Shown: piece by piece, positions 1-8,870 of the stretch
Layout: each line of letters opens with the position of its first letter
How positions within the stretch are numbered: position 1 is the first letter of the stretch
NCBI RefSeq assembly: GCF_037113415.1
Contig: NZ_CP146608.1
Coordinates: 2,748,501-2,812,500 of the forward strand
Direction of reading: 5' to 3'
Length of the DNA: 64,000 bases
Origin: Devosia sp. XK-2
GTDB lineage: Bacteria > Pseudomonadota > Alphaproteobacteria > Rhizobiales > Devosiaceae
Made by a program: the position numbers and the translations under genes
The notes under the pieces: model-generated
Databases searched by the model: none
The model's input: the letters and a program-made list of their open reading frames with translations, nothing else
What the model was told of the DNA's origin: nothing

Positions 1-150
1 GCCGTGCCCGGTTTCTGCGCCTTCCTCACCGCCTGCCAGAATGGCCGTCTCATCGCTATCCCGCGCGACGAGACCTTTGTCACATCCTACAACGCGCTTG
101 GTACCCTGGCCTATTCCATGATCGCCCTGACCACGCCGCCCGCCCGATAG
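1..150 (+). CDS. Iron-siderophore ABC transporter substrate-binding protein, C-terminal fragment
   Basis: The reading frame is open from base 1 and ends with TAG at 148-150, giving the last 49 residues of a protein cut by the window edge. Its end (GFCAFLTACQNGRLIAIPRD followed by a helix) closely resembles the end of the next gene (GFCNFLHACRENQMIVIPRE), so the two are tandem paralogues of the FecB/FepB-type periplasmic binding protein family. By family it would bind an iron chelate in the periplasm and deliver it to an inner-membrane ABC importer. The rest of the transporter must lie outside the window. Function is inferred only from the paralogue and the fragment. Confidence 0.7.
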   Translation, partial: AVPGFCAFLTACQNGRLIAIPRDETFVTSYNALGTLAYSMIALTTPPAR

Positions 151-173
151 TCGCGCCGCACAAGGATCAAGAC

Positions 174-1136
174 ATGAACTTCTCCAATCTTCTGGCGGCG
201 AGTGCGCTTGCCTTCACCCTTTCCGCGCCTGTTCTTGCCCAGGATACCCGCACCTTCACCGACGACCTTGGCCGAACGGTGGACATCCCAGCCGAGCCGC
301 TACGCATCATCTCCCTGCACGATCTCGCGATCACCGTACCGCTACTCGAGTTGGGTATCAGCCCGGTCGGCAGCCAGGGACGCACCACGGCAGAGGGAGA
401 GCCGTTCATCCGCTCCAGCGACGTGCTGACCGGCGTGGACTTCGGCAATTCCGACATCAAGTTCGTGGGCAATCTGCCGGCTGATGTCGAGGCCATCTCG
501 GCGCTTGAGCCGGACCTTATCCTCACCACGCCCTGGCAGACTGCACCCGTCGAGCAGCTCGATATCATCGCCCCTACTCTGGTCCTGGACAATTCCAAGC
601 GCGGCGATCTGGGCATGCACGATATTCTGGCCGAAATCACCGGAACCGAGGATCGCCTGGCCGTGCTCAAGACCCGCTATGAGGGTCAAGTCGCCCAGAT
701 CAGACGCCTGATCGATACGGCGAACATCTCGGTCAATGTCATCCAGGGCGTCAATGGCGAGGTCCTGAGCTGGCACACCTATGGCGCACTCGGCAAGGTC
801 CTGCGCGATGCCGGCTTCACCTTTCCCGACCGGGTCAATCAGATCCCCGAAGGCGATCTCGCCCGCATGAGCGCCGAAGAACTTCCCGCGCTCGATGCCG
901 ACTTCCTGTTTGTCACCTATCGCACCGATATTCTGGAAACGCCGGACGATGCGATCGGTCATCTCAATGAGGTCATGCCCGGCTTCTGCAATTTCCTGCA
1001 TGCCTGCCGCGAAAACCAGATGATCGTCATTCCGCGCGAGGAGGCCTCGGCCTCGGCCTATTACGGGCTGGGCGTTTTGAGCTACATGATCATCTCGCAC
1101 ATTTCCGGCCGCGACTTCGTCGCCAAGGCCGACTGA
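174..1136 (+). CDS. Iron-siderophore ABC transporter substrate-binding protein (FecB/FepB-type)
   Basis: A 320-aa protein with a clear signal peptide (hydrophobic residues 4-22, ending VLAQ), so it is exported to the periplasm. The mature part opens with the family hallmark FTDDLGRTVDIPAEPLRI near residue 28, followed by the two-lobed helical-backbone fold of periplasmic_binding_2 proteins that carry ferric siderophores, haem or cobalamin. The segment around DVEAISALEPDLILT is typical of this family. It starts 23 bases after the stop of a paralogous gene, so the two binding proteins probably share an operon and may recognise different chelates. The ligand cannot be read from the sequence. No permease or ATPase for it is in the window, so those genes should lie upstream. 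Confidence 0.85.
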   Translation: MNFSNLLAASALAFTLSAPVLAQDTRTFTDDLGRTVDIPAEPLRIISLHDLAITVPLLELGISPVGSQGRTTAEGEPFIRSSDVLTGVDFGNSDIKFVGNLPADVEAISALEPDLILTTPWQTAPVEQLDIIAPTLVLDNSKRGDLGMHDILAEITGTEDRLAVLKTRYEGQVAQIRRLIDTANISVNVIQGVNGEVLSWHTYGALGKVLRDAGFTFPDRVNQIPEGDLARMSAEELPALDADFLFVTYRTDILETPDDAIGHLNEVMPGFCNFLHACRENQMIVIPREEASASAYYGLGVLSYMIISHISGRDFVAKAD

Positions 1137-1162
1137 ACGCCTCGGGTCCGGCCAGCCGGACC

Positions 1163-2590
1163 CTATTCAATCATGATGTGGCGGATCTGGGTGTAATCGA
1201 TCAGCGACTGCATCGAGAGGTCCGAGCCATAGCCCGAATTTTTCATGCCGCCATGCGGCATTTCGGTGGCCATGACCCCATGGGTATTGATCCAGGTCAC
1301 CCCATATTCAAGCGCATTGGCAATGCCCATGGCCTTACTCCCATCCCGCGACCAGACCGACGATCCCAATCCATATTCCGAGGCATTGGCCCAATCGACC
1401 GCCTGCTGGTCATCCTCGAATGGCGTAATGCTGAGCACCGGCCCGAACACTTCCTTTTGCACGATTTCTGCCTCGATTGGCGCCGCCACCAGCGTTGGCG
1501 AAAAGAAGTAACCCTCCCCCTCGGCCGTCGCGCCCTGCATCACATCGTAGCCCGCGCTCCGGGCCCGCGACACGAACCCCTCCACCCGCTCCAATTGCCG
1601 CTGGCTGATCACGGGCCCGAATTCCACATCGTCCCGTTCCGGCCGCCCATAGACCAGCGACCCCACCATCCCTTCCAGCCGGTCGGTCAGGTTTTGAACC
1701 ACGTCGCGATGGACAAAGATGCGGCAGGCCGCCGTACAATCCTGCCCGGCATTGTAAAAGCTGGCCTCGCGCAGCGTTTTGACGAGCTTGTCGAGATCGG
1801 CATCCGCGCAAACAATCACCGGCGCCTTGCCACCCAGTTCCAGATGCGTGCGCTTGATGCTATTGCCCGCCGCCGCCTGCAACACGGCCCGGCCCGTCCG
1901 CACATCGCCGGTCAGCGAAATCATCCGCACCAGATCATGCGAGATCAACCTATTGCCCACATCCGGCCCATTGCCGCAGATCACATTGACCACGCCTGGC
2001 GGCAGCACCTCGGCAAATATCTCGCTGAGCGCCAATAGGCTCAGCGGCGTCATCTCCGAAGGCTTGATCACCACGGCATTGCCCGCCGCAATGGCCGGCG
2101 CAATCTTCCAGGCCGCCATCAGCAGCGGATAATTCCAGGGCGCAATCTGCGCGATCACCCCGATCGGGTCGCGCCGCACCAGGCTTGTGCGGGTCGAAGA
2201 CCGGTAATTGCCCGCCGCCGGCGCCGGCATATTGCGCACCGCCGTGCCATAGAAGCGGAACACATCGGCCACATTGGCCAGTTCCCCCGCCTTGACGAAG
2301 CGCAACGGCTTGCCCGCATTGCGCGACTCCACATCGGCCAGCCTTTCGGCCCTCGCCTCGATGGCATCGGCAATGGCCAGAAGTGCCGCGCTGCGCTCCC
2401 GTGGCGTGCGCTTTGACCAGTCCCGATAGGCGCGGTCGGCGGCCCCAACAGCCATCTCGATCTGGCTGTCACTGGCCGAAGCGACTGTGGCCAAGGGCCT
2501 GCCCAAGGCCGGCTCGAACGCCGTCTCGATCTCGCCTTCGCCCGCAACGAAGGCACCATCGATAAACAGCCGCGTCTCCAATCCGCTCAT
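1163..2590 (-). CDS. Aldehyde dehydrogenase, gamma-aminobutyraldehyde dehydrogenase-like
   Basis: NAD(P)-dependent aldehyde dehydrogenase of 475 aa, the usual length for the PatD/PuuC type. Asn153 in the PWNYP motif, catalytic Glu251 in LELGGKAP and nucleophile Cys285 in NAGQDCTAACR are present; the NAGQDCTAACR form is typical of gamma-aminobutyraldehyde dehydrogenases. I place the start at the ATG at 2590 because GGAGGT lies 7 bases upstream; a longer frame to 2665 has no such site. It is divergent from a gamma-glutamylputrescine synthetase/oxidase pair, so it probably oxidises the aldehyde made from putrescine or a related polyamine to GABA or gamma-glutamyl-GABA. Betaine-aldehyde or another aminoaldehyde remains possible. 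Confidence 0.85.
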   Translation of the reverse strand: MSGLETRLFIDGAFVAGEGEIETAFEPALGRPLATVASASDSQIEMAVGAADRAYRDWSKRTPRERSAALLAIADAIEARAERLADVESRNAGKPLRFVKAGELANVADVFRFYGTAVRNMPAPAAGNYRSSTRTSLVRRDPIGVIAQIAPWNYPLLMAAWKIAPAIAAGNAVVIKPSEMTPLSLLALSEIFAEVLPPGVVNVICGNGPDVGNRLISHDLVRMISLTGDVRTGRAVLQAAAGNSIKRTHLELGGKAPVIVCADADLDKLVKTLREASFYNAGQDCTAACRIFVHRDVVQNLTDRLEGMVGSLVYGRPERDDVEFGPVISQRQLERVEGFVSRARSAGYDVMQGATAEGEGYFFSPTLVAAPIEAEIVQKEVFGPVLSITPFEDDQQAVDWANASEYGLGSSVWSRDGSKAMGIANALEYGVTWINTHGVMATEMPHGGMKNSGYGSDLSMQSLIDYTQIRHIMIE

Positions 2591-2710
2591 GCCATACCTC
2601 CGGTCCACCATTTTGCCAGCGCCGCGGCAATCTTTAGGCACCCGCTTCCCGCAACGCGTCAGCACCTGCTAGTCTGATGCTATGTCACACAAAAAGGGCG
2701 ACGCACAGGC

Positions 2711-4072
2711 ATGAGTTCCGATCCGACCGCAAATGCAGATATTGTCTCCTGGCTTGCGGACAATCCTCAGATCGAAGTCCTGCACACCGCCGTGTGCGAT
2801 CTCAACGGCATTCTGCGCGGCAAGCGCATTCCCATCGATCAGGCCCGCCGCGTCGCCGAAAATGGCATCCGCATGCCGCTCTCCATCGTCGGCGTGGATG
2901 TGTGGGGCGAAGATATTGTGGGCAACCCGATGGTCTTTTCCTCCGGCGATACCGACGGCATTTGCAGCCCCACGGGACGCGGCGCCCTGCCCATCAATTG
3001 GACCACCCGCCCCAGCGCCATGATCCCGCTCTGGCTGTTTCAGGATGCGCGCACGCCTTTCCTGGGCGATCCGCGCCAGGCCCTGGCCCATGTCCTGCGC
3101 CGCTATGCCGAAATGGGGCTTGAGCCGGTGGTCGCCACCGAGCTCGAATTCTATCTCGTCGATCCCGACCCCGATTCAGCCCAGCCGCCGATCTCGCCCT
3201 ATACCGGCAAGCGCCTGGATTCGGACGCCATTCTCTCACTCGACGAGCTCGAGGATTTCGGCGAGTTCTTCCGCGACGTCTATCTCCAATGCCAGCAGCA
3301 GAACGTCCCTGCCGACACCGCCGTGGCCGAAAACGGCATCGGCCAGTTCGAGATCAATCTCCTGCACACCAATGGCCTCAAGGCCGCCGATGACGCGGTC
3401 CTGTTCAAGCGCATCGTCAAGGGCGTCGCGCGCAAGCACAATCTGGTCGCCACCTTCATGGCCAAGCCCTATGGCGCCCGCTCAGGCAATGGCTTCCACG
3501 TCCATTTCAGCCTCAACGATTCGGCTGGCAACAATGTCTTTGACGATGGCACCGAAAGCGGGTCGGAAGTCATGCACCATGCCGTAGGGGGCCTCCTCGC
3601 CGGCATGGCAGAGACTACCCTGCTCTTTGCCCCCCATTTCAATTCCTATCGCCGCCTCCGGCCCGATACCCATGCGCCCAGCGCCGTCTCATGGGGTTAC
3701 GAAAACCGCACCACCGCCGTGCGCATTCCCGGCGGTAATCCCAAGGCCCGCCGCATCGAACATCGCGTCTCGGGCGCCGATGCCAATCCCTATCTGGTCC
3801 TGGCCGGCATTCTCGGCGCCGCACTTGTCGGCATCGAAGACCAGATCAAGCCGCCAAAGCCGTTCAAGGGTCGCGCCTATTCCGAGCGCCTGCCCAAACT
3901 GCCCGCCGACTGGGCCTCGGCGGTCAACGCCTTTGAAGACGGGGACATGGTGCCGCGCATCTTCGATTCCTCACTCCACGCCATGTTCGTCGCCTGCAAG
4001 CGCCAGGAAATTGCGGGCTTTGCCTCCCAGGTCACCGATCTGGAATTCTCCGCCTATCTGGAGGCCATCTGA
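2711..4072 (+). CDS. puuA: Glutamine synthetase family protein, gamma-glutamylputrescine synthetase-like
   Basis: A 453-aa protein of the glutamine synthetase superfamily. It has the N-terminal beta-grasp region (CDLNGILRGKRIP near residue 30), the metal/glutamate site ENGIGQFEIN near 207, the ATP-site segment GNGFHVHFS near 260 and the arginine-containing stretch YENRTTAVRIPGG near 335. By family it ligates glutamate to an amine using ATP in the cytoplasm. The immediate neighbour (FAD amine oxidase, one-base overlap) and the divergent aminoaldehyde dehydrogenase point to the gamma-glutamylated polyamine pathway (Puu). Substrate choice among putrescine, other polyamines and ethanolamine-type amines cannot be settled from motifs. 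This is not the housekeeping GlnA, whose sequence and adenylylation loop differ. Confidence 0.82.
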   Translation: MSSDPTANADIVSWLADNPQIEVLHTAVCDLNGILRGKRIPIDQARRVAENGIRMPLSIVGVDVWGEDIVGNPMVFSSGDTDGICSPTGRGALPINWTTRPSAMIPLWLFQDARTPFLGDPRQALAHVLRRYAEMGLEPVVATELEFYLVDPDPDSAQPPISPYTGKRLDSDAILSLDELEDFGEFFRDVYLQCQQQNVPADTAVAENGIGQFEINLLHTNGLKAADDAVLFKRIVKGVARKHNLVATFMAKPYGARSGNGFHVHFSLNDSAGNNVFDDGTESGSEVMHHAVGGLLAGMAETTLLFAPHFNSYRRLRPDTHAPSAVSWGYENRTTAVRIPGGNPKARRIEHRVSGADANPYLVLAGILGAALVGIEDQIKPPKPFKGRAYSERLPKLPADWASAVNAFEDGDMVPRIFDSSLHAMFVACKRQEIAGFASQVTDLEFSAYLEAI

Positions 4073-5376
4073 TGGCTGAACCGTCCTATGCCGGCGATGG
4101 CGCCTATCCCCCCAGCTATTACGCCGCCTCGCGCAATATCATCCGCCAGCCGGTAAAACTGGAAGCGAGCATCGAGGCCGATATCTGCGTGGTCGGCGCC
4201 GGCTATTCGGGGCTTTCAGCAGCGATCAGTCTGGCCGAACACGGCTTCAAGGTCGTGGTTGTCGAGGGCGCCGAAGTCGGCTGGGGTGCTTCGGGGCGCA
4301 ATGGCGGCCAGGTGGTCAATGGTCTCAATGCCAGCCTTGGCACCATCCAGCGTCGCTATGGGCAGCAAACGGCCAATTTCGTTGGCGGCCTGCTCCAGGA
4401 GGGCGCCGGCATCATCTATGACCGCGTCGCCCGCTATTCCATTCAATGCGATCTCAAACGCGGCAATATCTATGCCGCCTATACCCCCAAGCACATGGAA
4501 GAGCTCAAAGCCAAGAAGGACCTCTGGGCCTCCCATGGCATGAACGACCATGAACTGCTCGACAAAAACCAGATCCGCCAGCATATCGGCTCATCCGTCT
4601 ATCAAGGCGGCATGATCGACCATTCGGGCGGCCATATGCACCCGCTCAATCTGGCCCTTGGCGAAGCTGCTGCCTTTGAAAGTCTTGGCGGCACAATTTT
4701 CGAGCATTCCCCCGTCACCCGGGTCGAACAGGATGCGCCCGGTGCCACAGTCCACACAGCCAAGGGCCAAGTCCGCGCCAAAACCGCGCTCATCTGCGGC
4801 AATGCCTATCTCGGCCATGTCGTGCCCGAATTGACCGCCCGCGTCATGCCCGTTTCGACGCAGATGATGGCCACCGAGCCTCTGGGCGAAGAACGCGCAA
4901 AGACCCTGCTGCCCACCGATATGTGCGTCGAGGATGTGCGCTATATTCTCGACTATTTCCGCCTCTCGGCCGACCACCGGCTGATCTTCGGCGGGGGCGT
5001 AGTCTATGGCGGCACTGACCCGGCCGATGTCGAAGCCAAGCTCAGGCCCAATATGGACAAGGTCTTTCCGCAGCTCAAAGACGTGAAGGTGGACTACGCC
5101 TGGAGCGGCAATTTTGCCCTCTCCTTCTCGCGCGTCCCCCAGCTCGGGCGCCTGGGCAACAATATCTACTTCGCCCATGGCTATTCCGGCCATGGCGTCA
5201 CTGGCTCGCATCTGTTCGGGCGCATCCTTTCTGAAGCCGTGCGCGGCGACATGACCCGCTTCGACACCTTTGCCAGCCTCCCCTGGATTCCCTTCCCCGG
5301 CGGCCGCCTGTTCCGCGCGCAATATTCAACGCTTGGGTCGTGGTGGTACGCCCTCAAGGACCGGCTGGGCATTTGA
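4072..5376 (+). CDS. puuB: FAD-dependent oxidoreductase, gamma-glutamylputrescine oxidase-like
   Basis: A 434-aa DAO-family flavoprotein. The Rossmann motif VVGAGYSGLSAAISLAEHG lies near residue 41 with an acidic end (VVVVEGAE), followed by GWGASGRNGGQV, a stretch conserved in PuuB/OrdL-type amine oxidases. It starts on the last base of the glutamine-synthetase-like gene (TGATG), so the two are translationally coupled. The expected reaction is oxidation of gamma-glutamylputrescine to the corresponding aldehyde with release of ammonia and H2O2; the aldehyde would go to the divergent dehydrogenase. A hydrolase to free GABA (PuuD) is not in the window. A perfect hairpin 32 bases after the stop may end the transcript. 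Confidence 0.82.
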   Translation: MAEPSYAGDGAYPPSYYAASRNIIRQPVKLEASIEADICVVGAGYSGLSAAISLAEHGFKVVVVEGAEVGWGASGRNGGQVVNGLNASLGTIQRRYGQQTANFVGGLLQEGAGIIYDRVARYSIQCDLKRGNIYAAYTPKHMEELKAKKDLWASHGMNDHELLDKNQIRQHIGSSVYQGGMIDHSGGHMHPLNLALGEAAAFESLGGTIFEHSPVTRVEQDAPGATVHTAKGQVRAKTALICGNAYLGHVVPELTARVMPVSTQMMATEPLGEERAKTLLPTDMCVEDVRYILDYFRLSADHRLIFGGGVVYGGTDPADVEAKLRPNMDKVFPQLKDVKVDYAWSGNFALSFSRVPQLGRLGNNIYFAHGYSGHGVTGSHLFGRILSEAVRGDMTRFDTFASLPWIPFPGGRLFRAQYSTLGSWWYALKDRLGI

Positions 5377-5407
5377 TTGAAACCGGCGCCCCAAAACACA
5401 CAATTCC

Positions 5408-5430
5408 GCCCTCGGACTTGATCCGAGGGC
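5408..5430 (+). terminator. Hairpin after puuAB-like genes
   Basis: GCCCTCGGA and TCCGAGGGC form a perfect 9-bp stem around a 5-base loop (CTTGA), starting 32 bases after the oxidase stop. There is no clear T-run, so it may act as a Rho-independent-like terminator, an mRNA 3' stabiliser, or simply be a dispersed palindrome of the kind common in alphaproteobacterial intergenic DNA. Confidence 0.5.
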
Positions 5431-5591
5431 CAGTCGAACCAGCCCCCGGGGCAGGTTGAGCATTTGAACCCCTGATTCACCGCCTGACGCCGTGCCGCCC
5501 CCAGCTCGAGACATGGCTCCTTGCCTCCCTCCCGCAGGGGACTGTTCAGATGGAGCGCTTGAATATGCGCGAGGCCATCGGCCCTTTATCA

Positions 5592-5770
5592 CCCTCCCCC
5601 TTGAGGGGAGGGTAGTGAAGCTGGCTGCGGAGCAGCCTAGCGTAACTAGGGTGGGGGTGTCCGGAGGTGTTGCAGATGTCGATGCTTACTGGAGGCGCTG
5701 CCCCCCACCCGAGCGTCGCTAAGGTCCTGACGGACCTAAGCTCTGCTTGCCCTCCCCTCAAGGGGGAGGG
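5592..5770. repeat. GC-rich composite inverted-repeat element, copy A
   Basis: Two exact 21-bp inverted copies bound this 179-bp element: CCCTCCCCCTTGAGGGGAGGG at 5592-5612 and its reverse complement at 5750-5770. Each end is itself a near-palindrome, and each is followed inward by a short variable stem and a GGGTGGGGG-type tract (near 5649 and, inverted, near 5701). The same 21-mer occurs at 13768-13788 and a shortened form at 12205-12228. I see no convincing protein in the 430-base gap (5377-5806) that holds it. It has the look of a miniature non-coding repeat family of intergenic regions; no transposase or target duplication is visible. Confidence 0.75.
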
Positions 5771-5806
5771 AAGCGTTAGAACCACGTCAACCTGAACGTG
5801 AAACGT

Positions 5807-6601
5807 TCAATCGTCCCCGGCCGCCCGCAAAATCGCCGCTGCCCGCTCGCGCAGCGGCTTGTCGATCATCTGCCCATTGAGGCTCACCGTGCCCTTGGTC
5901 GCCATCACGGCCCGGGCCCAGACGAGATCGGCCTCGCTGGGCGCGAAGGCGACGTTCAAAATGGCAACGGCCGAGGGGTGGACACAGGTCGATCCATCAA
6001 AGCCGTGCCGCCGCGCCTCCCGCGCCGCTTCGCCCAATCCGTCGAGATCGGCATAGTCGGCAATGGATCGCAGCAATCCCAGCGAAAGCTTGCCCGCCGC
6101 CTTGGCGGCATAATGCACCATCAATTTGGGTTGCATCAGCACATCGCGGTCGGGCTGGCCATTGAGCGCCAGCGCAAAGTCTTCACTGCCCAGATTGAGC
6201 GCCCGCACTATGGCGTGGCGCGCAATCGCCCCCGCATCCAGCAATGCCGCCGGGCCTTCGATCGTCGCCAACACCGGCAGGTCGGACGCCCCCGCTAGGC
6301 GCACCCTGTCCGCCAAGTCATCCAGCGCGGCCATATCGGCCTTGGGGCAAACCAGCCAATCGACACCGGCCGCAATAGCCGCCTCGATATCCTCTGCCAC
6401 CCCCGCATTGATGCGGACGGCAACGCGGCCCGCCCCCTGCCTGAGACTTTCTACGGCGGCGGCCAGCCCCGCCCGGGCTGCCGCCTTGTTCTCATCGGTC
6501 ACTGCATCTTCGAGATCGAGGATCACGCAATCGGCGCCCCGCAAATGCGCCTTGGCCACAAAGCGTTCCTGATCCGCAGGGACATAGAGCCAGGATCGCA
6601 T
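5807..6601 (-). CDS. CoA ester lyase of the HpcH/HpaI-CitE family
   Basis: A 264-aa TIM-barrel protein of the citrate-lyase-beta/malyl-CoA lyase family. It begins RSWLYVPADQERFVAKA and carries LDLEDAV near residue 30, an arginine in RINAG near 63, IEGPAAL near 110 and GSEDFAL near 135, which together form the Mg and CoA-thioester site of CitE-like enzymes. The family cleaves 3-hydroxyacyl-CoA thioesters (malyl-CoA, citramalyl-CoA and similar) into acetyl-CoA plus an oxoacid, or the reverse. It is the last gene of a long minus-strand operon and its start overlaps the stop of a CaiB-type CoA transferase by one base, so the transferase most likely makes its CoA-ester substrate. The exact acid is unknown. 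Confidence 0.85.
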   Translation of the reverse strand: MRSWLYVPADQERFVAKAHLRGADCVILDLEDAVTDENKAAARAGLAAAVESLRQGAGRVAVRINAGVAEDIEAAIAAGVDWLVCPKADMAALDDLADRVRLAGASDLPVLATIEGPAALLDAGAIARHAIVRALNLGSEDFALALNGQPDRDVLMQPKLMVHYAAKAAGKLSLGLLRSIADYADLDGLGEAAREARRHGFDGSTCVHPSAVAILNVAFAPSEADLVWARAVMATKGTVSLNGQMIDKPLRERAAAILRAAGDD

Positions 6602-7797
6602 TACGCGATCCGCCTGAATTGCGCATCAAAGCCGAGTTCGGCCAGAAGCTCGGGTCCATTCTCATCCAGAGCCGGTGCCGGTCGGCGGAACTGTCCCGGC
6701 GTTGCCGACAGGCGCGGCACCACATTATGCATGGGCATGCCGCCAAAGGCCTCGTCATCGAGATCAACCACGATTTCGCGTTCTACAAAGTGCGGGTCAT
6801 CGAGGGCGTCCGCGATATTATAAACCGGGCCAACCGTCGCCCCGGCCTCGCGCATTTCTGCCAGCGCCTCGGCCCGATTGCGCGTTGCAAACCAGGCCGA
6901 TATCGCCCCATCGACCAGGTCCCGGTGCTTCACCCGGTCCGAATTGGTGGCAAAGCGGGGATCGTCATTCATTTCGGCATGGCCGATGATCTCGAAAATG
7001 CGCCGCGCCACAGCCTGGGTCGACCCCGACAGGGCGACATATGAGCCATCGGCGCAGCGATAGACATTGCGCGGCGATGCCGTATTGGACGCGCTGCCGG
7101 CCCTTTGCTTGATCTGTCCGGTCTTGGCGTAAATCCCCGCTTCCGGGCCAAGCACGGAAAATATGGATTCGAGTAGCGACAGGTCGATCACCTGCCCCGC
7201 CCCGCCCCGCGCATCGCGCGCGTAAAGCGCCGTCATCGTGGCCGATGCGCCATAGATACCGGCAATCATGTCGGCCAGGGCCAGCGGCGGCAGAACCGGT
7301 TCCCGATCCGGAAATCCGGTGCGGTCGGCAAACCCGCTCATGGCTTCCACAATCGTCCCGAAGCCCGGCAGATGCGCATAGGGCCCGGTCTGCCCGAAGC
7401 CGGAAATCCGCACCACGACCAGTTTTGGATTGCGCGCCAGCAGCTTGTCGGGCGCCAGCCCCATCTTTTCGAGCGTCCCGGGCCGGTAATTTTCGATCAG
7501 CACATCGGCCGTCCCGATCAGCGCCCAAAGCACATCCATCTGCGCCTTTTCACGCAGATTGAGGCAGATCGAGCGCTTGTTGCGGCCATAGGCCTTCCAG
7601 AAAAAAGAATAACCATCCTCCTTCCAGTCGCGCAGCGGATCGCCCTCGGGGGGCTCCACCTTGATCACATCGGCGCCGAAATCGCCCAATTGCAGGCTGA
7701 GCATATTGCCCGCCATCAGCCGCGACAGGTCGACCACGCGCAATCCTGCCAGGGGTCCGGTCGCTTCGGCATCGAAATGATGTCTTTTAAGACTCAC
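6601..7797 (-). CDS. CoA transferase, family III (CaiB/BaiF)
   Basis: A 398-aa class III CoA transferase. The N-terminal segment [13 protein letters not shown]...[11 protein letters not shown] and the catalytic aspartate in LALADMIAG (Asp176) are present, with the usual family length of about 400 aa. It moves CoA between a donor thioester and a carboxylic acid in the cytoplasm. The GTG start overlaps the ATPase stop (GTGA), and its own stop overlaps the lyase start by one base, so the three genes are tightly coupled. Together with the CitE-like lyase it could activate and cleave a hydroxy-dicarboxylic acid, as in citramalate or malate CoA routes, but the true substrate may be a breakdown product of whatever the operon's ABC importer brings in. 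Confidence 0.87.
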   Translation of the reverse strand: MSLKRHHFDAEATGPLAGLRVVDLSRLMAGNMLSLQLGDFGADVIKVEPPEGDPLRDWKEDGYSFFWKAYGRNKRSICLNLREKAQMDVLWALIGTADVLIENYRPGTLEKMGLAPDKLLARNPKLVVVRISGFGQTGPYAHLPGFGTIVEAMSGFADRTGFPDREPVLPPLALADMIAGIYGASATMTALYARDARGGAGQVIDLSLLESIFSVLGPEAGIYAKTGQIKQRAGSASNTASPRNVYRCADGSYVALSGSTQAVARRIFEIIGHAEMNDDPRFATNSDRVKHRDLVDGAISAWFATRNRAEALAEMREAGATVGPVYNIADALDDPHFVEREIVVDLDDEAFGGMPMHNVVPRLSATPGQFRRPAPALDENGPELLAELGFDAQFRRIA

Positions 7798-8861
7798 GGG
7801 CGCAGCCTTTCCCCACTCGCCTTGTCGAACAGCAGCACCTTCTCCGCATCGATCCCGAGCGCCATGGACTGGCCAGGCGATAGGAGATCCGCGTCGCGAA
7901 TAACGACGCTGAGTTCGGTCTCGCCGATCCGGGCCCGCACCTCCTGTGCCTCGCCGGTTGGCTCCACGACCAGGGCCTCGGTCCGCACCCCATCCTCCGC
8001 CAGCACCATATGCTGCGGCCTTATGCCATAGACCAGTGCCGTACCAGCGGCGAGCCCCAGCGGCCTGGCCGTCGGCAGCGTGGTTCCGTCCGGCAGGGCC
8101 ACCCTCGCCTTATCCGGTCCGAGCGCCGTCACCGGCAGCAGGTTCATTTCCGGCGAGCCGATAAAACCGGCCACGAACAGATTGGCCGGATTGTTGTAAA
8201 GCTCCAGCGGCGCTCCCGCCTGCTCGATCTTGCCGCCATTGAGCACCACGATCGTATCGGCCATGGTCATGGCCTCGGTCTGGTCATGCGTCACATAGAT
8301 TGTGGTCTTGCCCAGCCTTTGATGCAGCGCCTTGATCTCGCCCCGCATGCGCACCCTGAGCTTGGCATCCAGGTTCGAGAGCGGCTCATCGAACAGGAAG
8401 GCGCGCGGATTGCGCACAATGGCCCGCCCCATGGCCACCCGCTGCCGCTGTCCGCCCGAAAGGGCCTTCGGCAGCCGGTCGAGCAAGTCTTCCAGTCCCA
8501 GAATACGCGCCGCCTCGGCCACGCGCTTGTCTCGCTCCGGCTTGGGCACGCCGCCGAGCCTTAGTGCAAAGCTCATATTGTCGGCCACCTTCATATGCGG
8601 ATAAAGCGCATAGGACTGGAACACCATGGCCAGGTCTCGCTCCTTGGCCGGCATGTTGTTGACGACCTTGCCGCCGATCCGGATTTCACCGCCCGAAATA
8701 TCCTCAAGCCCGGCGATCATCCGCAGCAGGGTGGATTTGCCGCAACCTGACGGCCCCACCAGCACCACGAACTCTCCGGTCTCCATGCTAAGCGAGAGAT
8801 CGCGAATAACGGTCACCCCGCCATAGCTCTTGCTGACCCTGTCCAGCTCGATTTCGGGCAT
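7794..8861 (-). CDS. ABC transporter ATP-binding protein, MalK/UgpC-type
   Basis: A 355-aa sugar-importer ATPase. Walker [10 protein letters not shown] near residue 37, Q-loop region [12 protein letters not shown] near 79, signature [14 protein letters not shown] near 134, Walker [16 protein letters not shown] near 156, and a C-terminal TOBE/regulatory extension of about 120 aa place it in the MalK/UgpC group that energises CUT1 importers. GGAGG lies 6 bases before the ATG. It is in the same minus-strand operon as two permeases and a binding protein but is separated from them by the two ADP-ribosylglycohydrolase-like genes. No other ATPase is nearby, so it completes that importer. Confidence 0.92.
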   Translation of the reverse strand: MPEIELDRVSKSYGGVTVIRDLSLSMETGEFVVLVGPSGCGKSTLLRMIAGLEDISGGEIRIGGKVVNNMPAKERDLAMVFQSYALYPHMKVADNMSFALRLGGVPKPERDKRVAEAARILGLEDLLDRLPKALSGGQRQRVAMGRAIVRNPRAFLFDEPLSNLDAKLRVRMRGEIKALHQRLGKTTIYVTHDQTEAMTMADTIVVLNGGKIEQAGAPLELYNNPANLFVAGFIGSPEMNLLPVTALGPDKARVALPDGTTLPTARPLGLAAGTALVYGIRPQHMVLAEDGVRTEALVVEPTGEAQEVRARIGETELSVVIRDADLLSPGQSMALGIDAEKVLLFDKASGERLRP

Positions 8862-8870
8862 GCCTGCCTC

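Noticed and set aside
342-1100. Long antisense open frame opposite the siderophore-binding protein gene
   Set aside because: It is the codon-bias shadow expected in GC-rich DNA; the plus-strand gene has a signal peptide and family motifs, the antisense product has none.
5492-5785. Short open frames inside repeat copy A
   Set aside because: They are made of translated repeat sequence, have no ribosome site and do not recur as proteins; treated as non-coding.
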